Shown: positions 39,065 through 52,112 of the stretch, in pieces | How positions within the stretch are numbered: the first letter of the stretch is position 1 | How the letters are laid out: the number at the start of each line of letters is the position of its first letter | DNA from: Ridgeia piscesae | Taxonomy: Eukaryota; Annelida; Polychaeta; Sabellida; Siboglinidae | Direction: 5' to 3' | DNA: 64,000 nt | NCBI GenBank assembly: GCA_025642075.2 | Contig: JAODUO010000117.1 | Coordinates: forward strand, 490,001-554,000 | Notes under the pieces: generated by a model | Database searches by the model: none | What the model was told of the DNA's origin: nothing | The model's input: only the letters and a program-made list of their open reading frames with translations | Translations under genes and position numbers: made by a program

Positions 39065-39382
39065 CTAAAACCTGGGTACAGGTTTGATATCACCCAATTC
39101 CTCTTTAAGTTTAAAAAATATTTTTTTGTTCTCCTCGGACATGTGGTCCGGACTTGGGTATAAATCCAGCACATAGAGTTCATCCAAGCATTTCGGGAAG
39201 CACTTCTTGTACTCCGTCTTGCAAAAGCCAACATAATGTGTCATCTCTGGCTTGGCGCACTCGTATTTTTCGTAACATTCGAAATACATCCTCACGCAGA
39301 GCGCCTTGCACAGCGTCTTGTTTTGCGCAGTGTATTCCTTTCGCTTACCACCGGATACCAGCACCAACGGAACGTAGAGCAT
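39065..39382 (-). CDS. Seven-cysteine small protein, copy A (main exon)
   Basis: The exon follows a good acceptor (TTTGTTGCAG, AG at 39384-39383) and codes for 105 residues from MLYVPLVLVSG to KPVPRF. The cysteine pattern is C-x3-C-x6-C-x5-C-x11-C-x6-C-x3-C, followed by CLDELYVLDLYPSP and a charged helix-like tail. The hydrophobic start LYVPLVLVSG looks like the end of a signal peptide. The ATG at the exon start could be used, but the paralogs have ATA there, so an upstream exon is likely; ATGATGGCCATG at 40202-40191 is a candidate. The protein is not one I recognise and I assign no function. It is the most divergent intact member of the array. Confidence 0.75.
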   Translation of the reverse strand: MLYVPLVLVSGGKRKEYTAQNKTLCKALCVRMYFECYEKYECAKPEMTHYVGFCKTEYKKCFPKCLDELYVLDLYPSPDHMSEENKKIFFKLKEELGDIKPVPRF

Positions 39383-40578
39383 CTGCAACAAAGAGTACTA
39401 GTTATAAACAACATAGGCCTGCTGTATTTTTCGTTCACATATGTAACCGATGTGCAAACTTACACAACTACCAACACGGCGCAAAGTGAATACAGTGCAA
39501 TCCACGTAAGTCGAATTCGCATTTAGAAATCGATTTTTGCTTGACTCGAATCTTGTTCCTTATAGTTCTCTTACGCAGAATTTTCTCTTAAGTCGATTCG
39601 ATTTCACTGTCCGATCGTGTGTCTTTCATTCGGTTAACTCGGTGTTGTACCCTACTCCTAAACATTTGAACATCTGGTCGTAGCACGTGACATGATCATC
39701 ATCATTAAATAAACATTAAATGAACTTTGTTTATGCAAATGAATAAACTAATCTAACCCATTTTTGAAAACCCTGTTTAGTTCTATGAAATGTTAAGCCT
39801 ATTCTTTAGAAGACATTTATTGATTCCCACTAAATTCCAAACTAAATTTTGTGTTGAATGTTCTTATGTAAATAAATGGTAAGCTGCGAACGTTGCAGTT
39901 TTAATGTTAACTATAAACTGTATCAGTGTCAACATTTTGTATAGGTACATTTAATAATGCATCCAGTATGATCTAAACATTAAACGAACACAAATTCTGG
40001 TAAGTTAACTTCGGATAAGTCGAAGTACTCCGTCTACTTCTTGGAGGTATCACTTATCCGGAGTGCATTGCATCTAGACGTTTACTAATAAATTCATTTA
40101 ACAATGTTTTCTACCCGCTATCGGGACCTGTTATATATTATTTATGTGTAAATCTGTAAATAAATATTAATGCTATGGCAATTAAACTTTCATGGCCATC
40201 ATACGAGTTTGAACATTCAATTGTTATGCCGTTCAATATGTAAGCATGACATAGCGGTCCAACAGTTCCCGGATGTACATCGTCGTCATTAACGGACGGC
40301 GAACACTAGATCAAACGACTAGTAATGACGATATAAATGTTAAAGATGCGGCTAGATTCGGACGTGTGCACCAATCCTGACTGCCTATACTAATCGATAC
40401 TATATCAATAATACATATAGGAACAGCACTATGGGTGATTACATTCAGATTTTTAGATTACATTCAGATTTTTAAATTAACGCAAATGTTTAGATTCGTT
40501 ATTCTTCGCCGGTTGCCGCTCACGATGCATTTACATGTTGCATGACGCCTTGTGTAATTGCAGTACGTTTTGTAGGTA

Positions 40579-40802
40579 GGGGCGGGCGGGCGGGCGGGCG
40601 GGCGGGCGGGCGGGCGGGCGGGCGGGCGGGCGGCGGGCAGGGCAGGGCAGGGCAGGGCAGGGCAGGGCAGGGCAGGGCAGGGCAGGGCAGGGCAGGGCAG
40701 GGCAGGGCAGGGCAGGGCAGGGCAGGGCAGGGCAGGGCAGGGCAGGGCAGGGCAGGGCAGGGCAGGGCAGGGCAGGGCAGGCAGGCAGGCAGGCAGGCAG
40801 GC
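40579..40802. repeat. G-rich array (GGGC)n, (GGGCA)n, (GGCA)n
   Basis: Fourteen or so GGGC units, then about 29 GGGCA pentamers, then GGCA tetramers. The G runs at 4-5 bp spacing could form G-quadruplexes. The GGGCA unit is the same as in the array at 11668-11797. It lies upstream of gene copy A. Confidence 0.95.
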
Positions 40803-41099
40803 ATAAGCTGTTGTTGTTAGGTATTTTAGTTTAATTGTATGTTTTGTGTGTGTACACGTTATAGTGCTCACTTTAATATACCCGTATGCTTGTATTGACT
40901 TGAGTGTATAGAATGTATATAAAAAAGGGTACAAGGTCGCCTCCAGTAATGACTGTGAATACCTGAAGTACTAGTTGAAGGATGTTGTTGCACAATTCTG
41001 GAGATCTTCTGAAAAGGCCAAAGGTGACCCAGCTGTTTAAGGTATTATGTGTTCGCATGCACATGTGTAAATTAAAAACAAAAACATATTTTATCAAAG

Positions 41100-41296
41100 G
41101 GAGGTAGGTAGGTAGGTAGGTAGGTAGGTAGGTAGGTAGGTAGGTAGGTAGGTAGGTAGGTAGGTAGGTAGGTAGGTAGGTAGGTAGGTAGTGTAGAGTT
41201 AGGTAGGTAGGTAGGTAGGTAGGTAGGTAGGTAGGTAGGTAGGTAGGTAGGTAGGTAGGTAGGTAGGTAGGTAGGTAGGTAGGTAGGAAGGTAGAA
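41100..41296. repeat. (GTAG)n microsatellite
   Basis: About 48 GTAG/GGTA units with one interruption (GTGTAGAGTT) near 41190. Confidence 0.95.
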
Positions 41297-42684
41297 AGGC
41301 TTTATTTGGATTTTCTTTAATCGTACACACATACATATATAGAGTATATAGCGGAGTCAATTAAGGCTTTGACCAGTTTGTTTTAATTATCCAAATGACA
41401 CATGATAATGATTGAGTAAACTGGTCGCCGTCATCCCAAAAATAACTATTATTAACAATGATTTCACGTATAGTGTGTTGGCTACGTTTTCATAATTAAT
41501 AGATAATATGCCTATACTTAATAGCAATAATAATACATTATATTTGTTTACATAAATAATCATGCAACATACAAACATCAAAAAGCGTGGTTATGCCAGG
41601 CTTCTGCATGTCAAGCGTTTCGGGAAGAAACGAGATTAACATAGAACACCATGTACCTTTACAATATTCAATTTTCTTTACTGATAATATAAAACTATTT
41701 AAAAATTGGGTTTATCTGTATAAGAGTTGCGATTATATTCCAGATCGTCGGATCTTTAAATAACAACTTATTCAAAGATCTTTGAGTTGAACTAATGACT
41801 GGACGTATGTTACAGGTTTGTCTTGTTTGGTAAATGTGAATGTCACAGGTAAATGCAAAAATATCAGATAATGAATGGGGCAGACTCCCGTGGACATAAT
41901 TGTACATAACATTTTCCAACTTTGATTTAATAAATATTTTACAATTTTATTACACTGTACTGTTTCTCTGTGTTTGTGGAAAATGCTTGACATGGAATGG
42001 TCTATGCTGTGACGTTGGTTTGTATGAGAGCATATAAAGGGTCGAATACAAGACCAAATACAGAGCATTGCAAAGGTCATTTCGCCTCAAATGCAATCTT
42101 GTTCACTGTGCGTGGTGCATTTACCGTACATAGTATGGGAAACTGCGTATTTTAATGCTTATCCACGTATTGGATACCTGCAGAAAATACGTTTAACAGA
42201 AACATTTGACACATGCACCATACAGTAATGTTCAGAAACATTCGCATTTAAACGATCACTTCAAAGGTTCCATTCTCTTTGGATTAACGAGAAAGTACCG
42301 ACCGGATGTGAACTCGCGAACTTTGTTGTTAAGGAATACGCCACCGATAAACATAACAACTGCCTGCATCAAACAACGCAGAATCGTCGGCAATCAAATA
42401 TGCAATGAACTCACGCATGCATGAACATGCATGAACATACGCACATACGAATGCAAACAGCTAACTTACGCACACACTCACGTGCACACAGTTTTTAAAA
42501 GAACACCATGTTAATTAAGGCAGGTGTACGGACAGTCTTGAAGAAATAATTTGCTTTGTTGTAGGATGCTGCATCTTGTCAGAGTAATCTTGAAATATTC
42601 AGACAAAAGAAGTTGGGTATCCTATTAAAAATGTGTTATGTTCAGTTGGTAATGAGTGGTGCTGCAATATCTGTTCGCTGGATG
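41297..42684. other. Unrecognised non-coding DNA within the array
   Basis: No gene seen. A short part near 42060-42160 weakly resembles 43640-43740 of the next unit, so the duplication may extend here in decayed form. Confidence 0.4.
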
Positions 42685-42687
42685 AAT

Positions 42688-42878
42688 AGAAGTACACCGC
42701 TTTGCATAGCTGGATACGATATTTCCTAGCTGGTTCGCTGCAGTTGTTTTTCTATTAACATTCGAAATACTTTTCATGCAGTATGCCCTGCATAGCGTTT
42801 TGTTTCTACACTGTTTATATTTGGCTTATGCCTCGGTCGATTAACACTGGACACTAGGATCAGCGGAACGTACAGTAT
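42688..42878 (-). pseudogene. Seven-cysteine protein pseudogene, copy E
   Basis: The acceptor and start (TTGTAG then ATACTGTACGTTCCGCTGAT) match copies B-D. The frame is broken by small deletions; TAA and TAG codons follow the third-cysteine region, and the 3' half of the exon is missing. It lies in the same orientation and order as the intact copies. Confidence 0.75.
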
Positions 42879-44375
42879 CTACAACAAAGTATACTAGTTA
42901 GACCCAATAAATTATAGACATAACGCATTTTGTGCTCAAAGATATAACTTTTGTGCACGCCAACATCACCAATAATATTTCACAGGGATACTCCATTCAT
43001 ATGGCAATGTTTTGTTGGCACTACAAAAGCACGTTATGTGATATTTATTTGTAGATCAGTAACAAGTAGTAGTGTTTTCGCAATGAAACTGTCATGGCCA
43101 TCATAAAATGTTTGCATTCGGTTTTCGTGCCGTCCGATATGTAAGTATGACCCAGTAGTCGAATACTTCGTGGCCGTACACTAGGGTTAACAGAACGTAC
43201 TAGATCGACAACTAATGACAACGATATACAAGTATAAATGTTGTGGCTAGACGCACATATGTGCATGAACTCTGACTACCTCTACTTATCAACATTAATA
43301 CAGAACCACTGCAAATGCGTGATTACATTCAGATTAACGCAAACACTTACATTCCAAATTCTTGGCCTGTCGACGCACACGATGCGCGTAACGTGTTGTG
43401 TCTTGTGCGGTTGTAATACGTTTGGTTTCTCTTTGCCTGCAGCAGCCACAGCAGCAACGGAACGTCTTCAGCAGCAACGGACGTGACTCGTCCAAGGAGA
43501 GGATGGCTGGGATGTAAGCATGTCCCGCTACGCTCTACTTGCGCTTATTGCACATGCACCTCTACGACTTGTGACCAGGGTGGGTCAAACATCGCCATGT
43601 TAATCGGCAGATGAAATCCGTTGGCGTCTTGTCATTATCATGGTCGTTTCGCCTCGAAGTCAATCTGGTTCTCCGTGAGTGGTGGAAATCACCGCAAATA
43701 ACACTGGATATTTGGAAATTGCGCTTTTTAACACCTATAATTATATACACGTATCGAATATACGTATATTCAGCCGTAACGGACGAGATACGTCCGAGGA
43801 AAATACGCTTAAAAGAAGTATAGGAGACATGCGCGACCGTTTGAATGGCGGCTTATTTTGCTTCTCATTCGATGTGACCAGTTGCGCCATGTTGAATGTT
43901 TGACCACTGTCCGAGGGAAATGCAAGACCTAGCGTTGCGCCACGTGGGAGGATGTATGCGGATTGTGAATAAGTAAAATTCGATTAACTTAAGGAAAGCT
44001 CACAAGAAGAACGAAGTAAAGAAACCTCCAAATGTTGCTAAACTGGATATAACATTTAATAGGTTATACGCAAAAAGCAGCTATTAAAAACACCAAACAT
44101 ACCAGAACCACGTTAGTCAATTATCGCATTAATTCCTTGTTATCAACATGATAAAATATTAAGGACAGTAAAGCATACGTTTAAATAAAAGAAGTTATGT
44201 GGAGGTAACTGCAGGTCAGAATATGCGGTTCCGTTTATGTTATGTATATTGCTGCGCTGGAGAATGTGCTATTCCGAGAATATAACTGACCGGAATAACT
44301 ATTTATCCAGATTATTCTAGTTAGTAAACTAAGTATTTCTGCTTCGGCTGCTGCTACATAAACTCGCTCGTACCA

Positions 44376-45268
44376 ATGCGAATTGCGCTAGGCAGGTTTA
44401 CAAGATCGAATCATCGGCCGTCACTCAGAGCAAAACTACAGGGAGTTCCATCGGGACCTACCAAGCCAGCCAAACGATGGAACTTCCGGGAAATACACTG
44501 TGTGATGTTCCGAACCGTGATCAATGAGGATGTTAACGGAGGAATGCGAGCTGATAGGGAACGTTCAGTCCGTCAACTTCACCCACTCAAGCAGGATGAG
44601 CTAATAGAAATGTGCAACGTAACAAGTGTTTATGCCGGGTTCAACCAACCGTTTGAGATGGTAAGATGAGAGTCGCGATGAAGACCCTGAAGTCTTAAAA
44701 AGGCACAGAACCTGACAACATCCATCGTGAATATTCGATCAACGTTGGAGAATGTACCAGTAAATGGGTACACGAGTTCTTCATCAGTTTCGTCTCTCGA
44801 TGTTAGACACCCAGAATCTGGAGAAGAGTAACTGTGGTCGCTATCCCGAAGGCGAACAAGTCGAGTGATGAAGCAAAGAGTTATTGACTAATCTTTCTGT
44901 ACTCGTTCAAGATACTGGAGCACCTCATTTTGGTCAGAGTGGAGCCGATTATCATTGATAGCATCTACGTTAAAAGCAGGCTTTCGCAGAGAAAGATCAA
45001 CTCTCGACCATGTCGCCATCACCACTCACGCGAAGGCCAACACCTTTCGAGGCTCTCATGGACTGGACAGAACAGGCTGCGGTAGGGACTGTTGCATCGA
45101 TGTACAAGTGGCGCCTAACACCAAGCCCAAGTGGGATTCATGCACAGACAGGCGATCACGTCATCAGCAACTGCCAATACTTCAGACCATCATCTGGTAT
45201 CAAGGGATTCGTTGACCTAAACCAAAGGACGAGAAACTGGGTTGATTGCGTTCCGCTTGACCCGTAGG
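44376..45268 (+). pseudogene. I/Jockey-type LINE relic, unit E
   Basis: Frames read FTRSNHRPSLRAKL and AKRWNFREI (endonuclease end; SNH in place of the usual SDH), then a broken RT stretch with EPDNIHREYS-type and VAIPKANKSSDEAKSY segments, then FRRERSTLDHVAITTHAKA. The central RT with motifs A-C is deleted, and the C-terminal YKWRLTPSPSGIHAQTGDHV, HVISNCQYFRPSS and DLNQRTRNW segments follow directly. Stops and frameshifts are many. The same deleted form recurs in the unit at 51096-52112, so the deletion came before the duplication. Confidence 0.7.
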
Positions 45269-45875
45269 GGAAGAATATACGAGAAGTAAACTATTTGCCC
45301 ACACCAGTTGGACCAATATTCACAAGAACGCACCAGGATCACTGCCACGAAAACTGTACAATCGCCTGTGGGTGCAGTGAAATGGAAATAAACGTAGATT
45401 GGGAAAAAATATATGTGTATCTTACACATCTTAAAATGAAAATTGGTTACAAATCAGTTTATAATAGCGGGTGTAGTGTTTGTTTTGTGCTCTGGATGAT
45501 TTAAAAAAGATCGTTGTTTTCGTCGGCCATTTATGACATGCAGTCACGTCAGTTTTTAAAGTCGCAATTACAACTAAAATTACACATAAAATGTGGATAA
45601 ATATTATTATCACTAAACACCGAAAACAAATTGCGTATGTAGGCAACAAGTGGCGTCGTGAATAGCAGACAACTTGTGTGCTTTCCACAGCGTTGAAACA
45701 TCCGTCTGGGCACTATTTTATTTTGGCTGATTATAAACAAATATAAACTGTTGAGGTATTGGAAGAAGCCATGTCATAAATAAAATTAAAGTATGATCGT
45801 TTCTCGCGAAATGTTAAGCGTACCAAACAGGTGGCGTCCGAAAAGTACGTTACGTGCGGACCAAAGTTGGACGTA

Positions 45876-46384
45876 CTTTTTATGTAAATTATGCATTCAA
45901 TTAAAACGCCGCTTGAACACAATGTTCTCGAGTTCATTTACCACATACTCAGTCGGTACGGCTATTCAGGAAGCTTCCGTTTGGAAGTTACGAAAGTTTG
46001 AAATCGAGGTTTCCGACCGATGCAAGATGTTACGTACGGACACGTGGAACGATTTTATTCAGTGTGACGTAGGTTTTATGGCTTTTGGGTCAAAGGTTAT
46101 TAGGTTTTTGAAAATGAATAACATTGGTATTGATGCAATGACATTTTACGATATTATTGGTTTGTGATTTAATTTTAGGCAAAGGTCCGGGATGCCTCTC
46201 GTATGTAACAAACACGCCCCGTGCGTGGTGGTGTCCGAGTTTCGTGTGCGACAGAGACGGAGATAATGTTCAACAGTTGCCATTTATGTCTTACCATTCA
46301 GTAAAAAGCAAGGTTGTATGTATTATTGTATCGTGCATAACATCAACGACAGACAACATGATCAGCTCAATGCTTTCTTATTAA
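45876..46384 (+). repeat. Array 3' block, copy identical to 52707-53215
   Basis: By eye these 500 bp show no difference from 52707-53215, whereas the homologous parts at about 48940-49400 and 55690-56210 differ by several percent. Frames of 84 and 75 codons are open in both identical copies, but the copy near 49030 has a TAG in the first, so coding is doubtful. Confidence 0.7.
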
Positions 46385-46585
46385 CACTTTATGTGAAAAT
46401 AATCCCCGTGTCCTGCTAGCTGTGGACACTTTCAGCATGTTATACACTAATATACTTTTACTGACACGCAATTTGCCGCTGGCATACATTCAACTTATGC
46501 ATTTTAGGATGAAGTGAAAACATTGAATTGAAAGATTGCACTGAAAGACGAGGACAAGTAAGGTATGTGTAGTATATCGCACTAT

Positions 46586-46915
46586 CTAAAAGTTCCCTGG
46601 TGTGATTATGTCATATTCTTCCAAAAGTCTAAAAAATATTTTTTTGTTCTCCTCGAGCATCTTGCTCGGGCTTGGCTCTAATTCCAGTACGTAGAGTTCG
46701 TCCAGGCATGTCGGGTAGCATTTCTTGTAAACAGCTTTGCAAAGCTGGATACGATCTTTCCTAGCTGGTTGGCGGCAGTTGTTTTTCTCGTAGCATTCGT
46801 AATACTTCTTCACGCAGTACGCCCTGCATAGCGATTTGTTTTCTACACTGTTTCTATTTGGCTTTTGACCCTGTCGACTAACACCGGATACTAGGATCAG
46901 CGGAACGTACAGTAT
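46586..46915 (-). CDS. Seven-cysteine small protein, copy B (main exon)
   Basis: The exon starts after TTGTTGTAG (AG at 46917-46916) with ILYVPLILVSGVSRQGQK and runs 109 codons to the stop, ending EEYDIITPGNF. The cysteine pattern is the same as in copy A: C-x3-C-x6-C-x5-C-x11-C-x6-C-x3-C, with YYECYEKNNCRQPARKD and CYPTCLDELYVLELEPSP. There is no ATG in the exon before the first cysteines, so a 5' exon must supply the start; ATGATGGCCATG at 47084-47073 is the candidate (about 157-bp intron, weak GTTT donor). A dibasic-poor segment lies between the hydrophobic start and the first Cys. Function unknown; secretion is inferred. Confidence 0.7.
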   Translation of the reverse strand: MLYVPLILVSGVSRQGQKPNRNSVENKSLCRAYCVKKYYECYEKNNCRQPARKDRIQLCKAVYKKCYPTCLDELYVLELEPSPSKMLEENKKIFFRLLEEYDIITPGNF

Positions 46916-48018
46916 CTACAACAAAGAGTACTAATTAGACCCAATAAATTATAGGTGTAACGCATTTTGTGCCCACAGATACTCCATTCATATGGCAATG
47001 TTTTGTAGGCACTACAAAATCACGTCGTCTGTAGATCAGTAACAATTACTACTGTTTACGCAATAAAACTGTCATGGCCATCATAAAATGTATACATTCG
47101 GTTTTCGTGCCGTCCGATAAGTAAGCATGGGCCAGTGGTTGAATACTTCATGGCCGTACACTAGGATTAACAGAACGTACTAGAGTTCATGCACATATGT
47201 GCAGGAACTCTGACTATCTCTGCTTATCAATATCACTATAGAATCACTGCCAATGGGTGATTACTTTTAGATTGACAATTAACGCAAGAACATAAATCTT
47301 ATTCTTGGCACGTTGCCGCATAACGTGTTGTGTCGTGTCCTGTTGTAATACGTATACGTAATATAAGTATAATATTACTCGTATCGAATACTCATATATT
47401 CAGCCGTACCAGAGGTGATACGTCCGAGGAAAATACGCTTAAAAGAAGTATAAGAGACATGCGCGACCGTTTGAATGGCGGCTTATTTTGCATCTCATTG
47501 GATGTGACCAGTTGCGCCATGTTGAATGTTTGACCACTGTCCGAGGGAAATACAAGACAATGCGATGGGCCACATGGGAGGATGTATGCGGATTGTGAAT
47601 AAGTAAAATTCTATTAACTTAAAGAAAGCTGTTAAGAGGCCGAAGTAAAGAAAAAACCCTTAAGTTGCTAAACTGGCCATAACTGGCATGTAACACTTTA
47701 TACGCAAAAAGCAGCTATTAAAAACCCAAACATACCAGAACCACGTCAGTCTATTATCGCATATATTCATTGTTATCACCGTGATAACATTAAGGAGAGT
47801 AAGGCATACGTTTATAGAAGAGAAATTAGTTAGCGATAAATGCCGGTCAGAATATGCGGTTCCGTTATATGTTGCTGCGGAGCTGGAGAATGTGCATTAC
47901 GGATGATTCCGAGGACGTAACTCTCCGCAATAAGTATTTAACCAGATCATAGGTTAGTAAATTACGTATTTCTCCTTCGCTAGCTGCAATATGACCTCGC
48001 ATGTGCCAATGCGACGTG

Positions 48019-48510
48019 CGCCAGGCAGGTAGGTTTACAAAATCGAAACATCGGCCGTCGCTCAAACCACAACTACAATGAGTGCCTTCGAGATCTAGCA
48101 AGCTAGCCAAACGCTGGATCTGCCGTGAAATAGACTGCGTTATGTACAGTACGCACTTGACCCAAATGATGATGACATGGATGCTGTTTAATATGCTCGT
48201 TTCGTTAACGGAGGAAAGCGAGCTGGTTGGGAACGTTTTGCTCCGTCGACTTCACCACTCAAGCTGGAATTCATGACATAGATCAACAAGCTGACGGTGC
48301 AAACCATTGTCTTCGCATGTCAAAGCCTTCACGCATGTTTTCATCGATTATCTCATAGAAAAGTGCAACGTAACAAGTGTTTATGCCGGGTTCAACCAAC
48401 CGTTTTGAGGTGGTAAGATGAGAGTCGCGATGAATACCCTGGAGTCTGATCTGAATCAAACGACGAGAAACTGGGTTGATTGCGTTCCGCTTGACCCGTA
48501 GTGGAAGAAT
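48019..48510 (+). pseudogene. I/Jockey-type LINE relic, unit B (shortened)
   Basis: Matches the ends of the relic at 44376-45268 (AKRWICREIDCVMY, then AGFNQPF and TRRNWVDCVPLDP-type words) but lacks about 0.5 kb of the middle, so a second deletion happened after duplication. Confidence 0.65.
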
Positions 48511-49601
48511 ATACGAGAAGTAAAATATATGTGTATCTTATACCTCTTTAAAATGAAAATTGGTTACAAATCAGTTTATAATGTAGTGTTTGTTTTGTGC
48601 TCTGGATGATTTAAAAAAGATCGTTGTTTTCGTCGGCCAAAATTACACATAAAATGTGGATAAATATTATTATCACTAAGAAAAACGAAAACAAATTGCG
48701 TACGTACGCAGCAAGTGACGTCGTTAATAGCAGACAACTTGTGTGCTTCCCACAGCGTTGAAACATCCGTCTGGGCACTATTTCTGGCTGATTGTAAACA
48801 AATATAAACTGTTGAGGTACTGGAAGAAGCCATGTCATAAATAAAATTAAAGTATGATCGTTTCTCGCGAAATGTTGTGCGTAGCAAAGAGGTGGCGTCC
48901 GAAACGTATGTTGCGTGCGGACCAAAGGTGGACCTACTTTTTATGTACATAATGCTTTCAATTTAAACGACGCTTGAACACAATGTTTTTGGGTTCATTT
49001 CCCACATACACAGTCGGTACGGCTATTTAGGAAGCTTCCGTTTGAAAGTTACGAAAGTTTGAAGTCGAGGCTTCCGACCGATGCAAGATGTTACGTACGG
49101 ACACGTGGAACGATTTTATTCAGCGTGACGTAGGTTTTTGAAAATGAATAACATGTATTGGTATTGATGCAGTGACATTTTACGATATTATTGGTTTGTG
49201 ATTGAATTTTAGGCAAAGGTTCGGGATGCCTCTCTTATGTAAAGAAACACGCCATGAGTTGCGTGTGCGATAGAAGCGCAGATACTTTTCAACAGTTGCA
49301 GTTTATGTCGTACCATTCAGTAAAAAAAACAAAGTTGTATGTACTATTGTATCATGCATAACATCAACGACAGACAACATGATCAGCGCAATGAGTTCTT
49401 ATTAAAACCTTTTGTGAAAATAATTCCCATGTCCTGCCAGCTGTGGACAATTTCAGCATGTTATACACTAATATATTTTGATTGAAACGCAATTTGCAGC
49501 TGGCTTAAACATATGCATATTAGAATGAAGTGAGAACACTGAATTGAAAGATTGCCCTGAAAGACGAGGACAAATAAGGTATGTGTAATATGTCGCACTA
49601 T

Positions 49602-49931
49602 CTAAATTTTCGCTCGTGACATTATGTCCAATTCTTCCAAAAGTCTAGAAAACACTTTTTTGTTCTTTTCGATCATCTGGTACGGGTTTGGCTCTAATTC
49701 CAGTACGTAGAGTTCATCCAGGCATGTCGAGAAGCATTGCTTGTAAACCGTTTTGCAAAATTGGATACGATCATTCCTAGCTGGTTGGCTGCAGTTGTTT
49801 TTCTCGTAGCATTCGTAATACTTCTTCACGCAGTACGCCCTGCATAGCGATTTGTTTTCTACACTGTTTCTATTTGGCTTTTGCCCCTGTCGATTAACAC
49901 CGGATACTAGGATCAGCGGAACGTACAGTAT
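49602..49931 (-). CDS. Seven-cysteine small protein, copy C (main exon)
   Basis: 109 codons after acceptor TTGTTGTAG (AG at 49933-49932). Starts ILYVPLILVSGVNRQGQK; all seven cysteines are kept (CRAYC, YYECYEKNNC, FCKTVYKQCFSTC). The tail is LELEPNPYQMIEKNKKVFSR then ELDIMSRAKI, closer to copy D than to B. Candidate 5' exon ATGATGGCCATG at 50169-50158. Function unknown. Confidence 0.7.
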   Translation of the reverse strand: MLYVPLILVSGVNRQGQKPNRNSVENKSLCRAYCVKKYYECYEKNNCSQPARNDRIQFCKTVYKQCFSTCLDELYVLELEPNPYQMIEKNKKVFSRLLEELDIMSRAKI

Positions 49932-51095
49932 CTACAACAAAGAGTACTAATTAGACCCAATAAATTATAGGTGTAACTCATTTTGTGCCCAAAGATATAA
50001 CTGTTGTGCCCGGGAACACCATCAATATTATTACGCAAAGTGAATTGATACCTAGATTTATGGATACTCCATTCATATGGCAATGTTTTGTAGGCACTAC
50101 AAAAGCACATCGTTTGTAAATCAGTAACAATTACTAATGTTTACGCAATGAAACTGTCATGGCCATCATAAAATGTATACATTCGGTTTTCGTGCCGTCC
50201 GATAAGTAAGCATGACCCAGAGGTCGAATACTTCATGTCCGTACATTAGGGTTAATAGGACGTACTAGAGTTCGTGGACATATGTGCAGGAATTCTGACA
50301 ACTTCTGCTTATCAATATCACTATAGAAACCCTGCCAATGGGTGATTACGTTTAGATTGACAATTAACGCAAGAACATAAATCTTATTCTTGGCCCGTTG
50401 CCGCATAACGTCGTGTCTTGTTGTATTACGTATACGTAATATAAGTATAATATTACTCGTATCGAATATTCATATATGCAGCCGTACCGGACGTGATACG
50501 TCCGAGGAAAATACGCTTAAAAGAAATATAGGAGACATGCGCGACCGTTTGAATGGCGGCTTATTTTGCATCTCATTCGATGTGACCAGTTGCGCCATGT
50601 TGAATGTTTGACCACTGTCCGAGGGAAATGCAAGAACCGGCGTTGGGCCGCATGGGAGGATGTATGCGGATTGTGAATACGTAAAATTCGATTAACTTAA
50701 GGAAAGCTCACAAGTAGGCCGAAGTAAAAAAAAAACTCCTTAAGTTGCTAAACTGGCCATACCTGGCATGTAACATTTCATATGCAAAAAGCAGCTATTA
50801 AAAACCCAAACATACCAGAACCACGTCAGTCTATTATCGCATAAATTCCTTGTTATCACCGTGATAACATTAAGGAGAGTAAGGCATACGTTTATAGAAG
50901 AGAAATTATTTAGAAATAAATGCCGGTCAGAATATGCGGTTCCGTTATATGTTACATACATTGCGGAGATGGAGAATGTGCATTACTGATGATTCCGAGG
51001 ACATAACTCACCGCAATAAGTATTTATCCACATTACAGGTTAGTAAATTACGTATTTCTCCTTCGCTAGCTGCAACATGACCTCGCATGTGCAAA

Positions 51096-52112
51096 TGCGA
51101 CGTGCGCCAGGCAAGTAGGTTTACAAGATCGAAACATCGGCCGTCGCTCAGACCACAACTACAGTGAGTGCCATCGAGACCTGGCAAGCTAGCCAAACGC
51201 GAGATCTTCCGTGAAATAGACTGCGTGATGTACAGTACGCACTTGACCCAAATGATGATGACATGGATGCTGTTTAATATGCTCGTTTCGTTAACGGAGG
51301 AAAGCGAGCTGGTTGGGAACGTTTTGCTCCGTCGACTTCACCACTCAAGCTGGAAATCATGACATAGATCAACAAGCTGACGGTGCAAACAATTTTCTTC
51401 GCATGTCAAAGCCTTCACGCATGTTGTCAACGATTATCTCATAGAAATGTCGAACATAAACACTTGTTACAAGTGTTTATGCCGGGTTCAACCAACCGTT
51501 TGAGATGGTAAGGTGAGAGTCGCGATGAAGATCCTGAAGTCTGAAAAAGGCACAAAACCTGACAACATCCATCCTGAATATTCCATCAACGTTGGAGAGT
51601 GTACCAGTAAATGTTTACACGAGTTCATAATCAGTTTCATCTCTCGATGTTAGACATCCTGAATCTGGAGAAGAGTAACTGGGGTCGCTATCCCGAAGCC
51701 GAACAAGCCGAGTGATGAAGCAAAGAGTTATCGATCTCTCTTCTCTCTCGTTCAAGATACTGGAGCACCCCATTTTGGTCAGAGTGGAGCCGATTATCGT
51801 TGATAGCTTCTACGTTAAAAACAGGCTTTCGCAGAGAAAGATCAATGCTCGACCATGTCGCCATCACCACTCACGCGAAAGCCAACACATTTCGAGGCTC
51901 TTACGGACTGGACGGAACAGGCTGCGGTCGGACTGTTGCATCGATGTACAAGTGGCGCCTAACACCAAGCCCAAGTGGGATTCATGCATAGACAGGCGTT
52001 CACGTCATCAGCAACTGCCAGTACTTTAAACCATCATCTTGTATCAAGGGATTCGTCGACCTGAACCGAAATACGAGAACCTGCGTTGATTGTGTTCCCC
52101 TTGATCCGTAGT
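51096..52112 (+). pseudogene. I/Jockey-type LINE relic, unit C
   Basis: Same order and same central deletion as at 44376-45268: endonuclease end near 51120-51220, EKGTKPDNIHPEYSINVGE near 51540-51600, FRRERSMLDHVAITTHAKA near 51830-51890, C-terminus near 51930-52112. Broken by stops. Confidence 0.65.

Noticed and set aside
45919..46384. Possible two-exon gene in the array 3' block (84 and 75 codons)
   Set aside because: The frames are separated by only about 20 bp, the copy near 49030 has a stop, and the protein is unrecognised; recent conversion explains the shared open frames.
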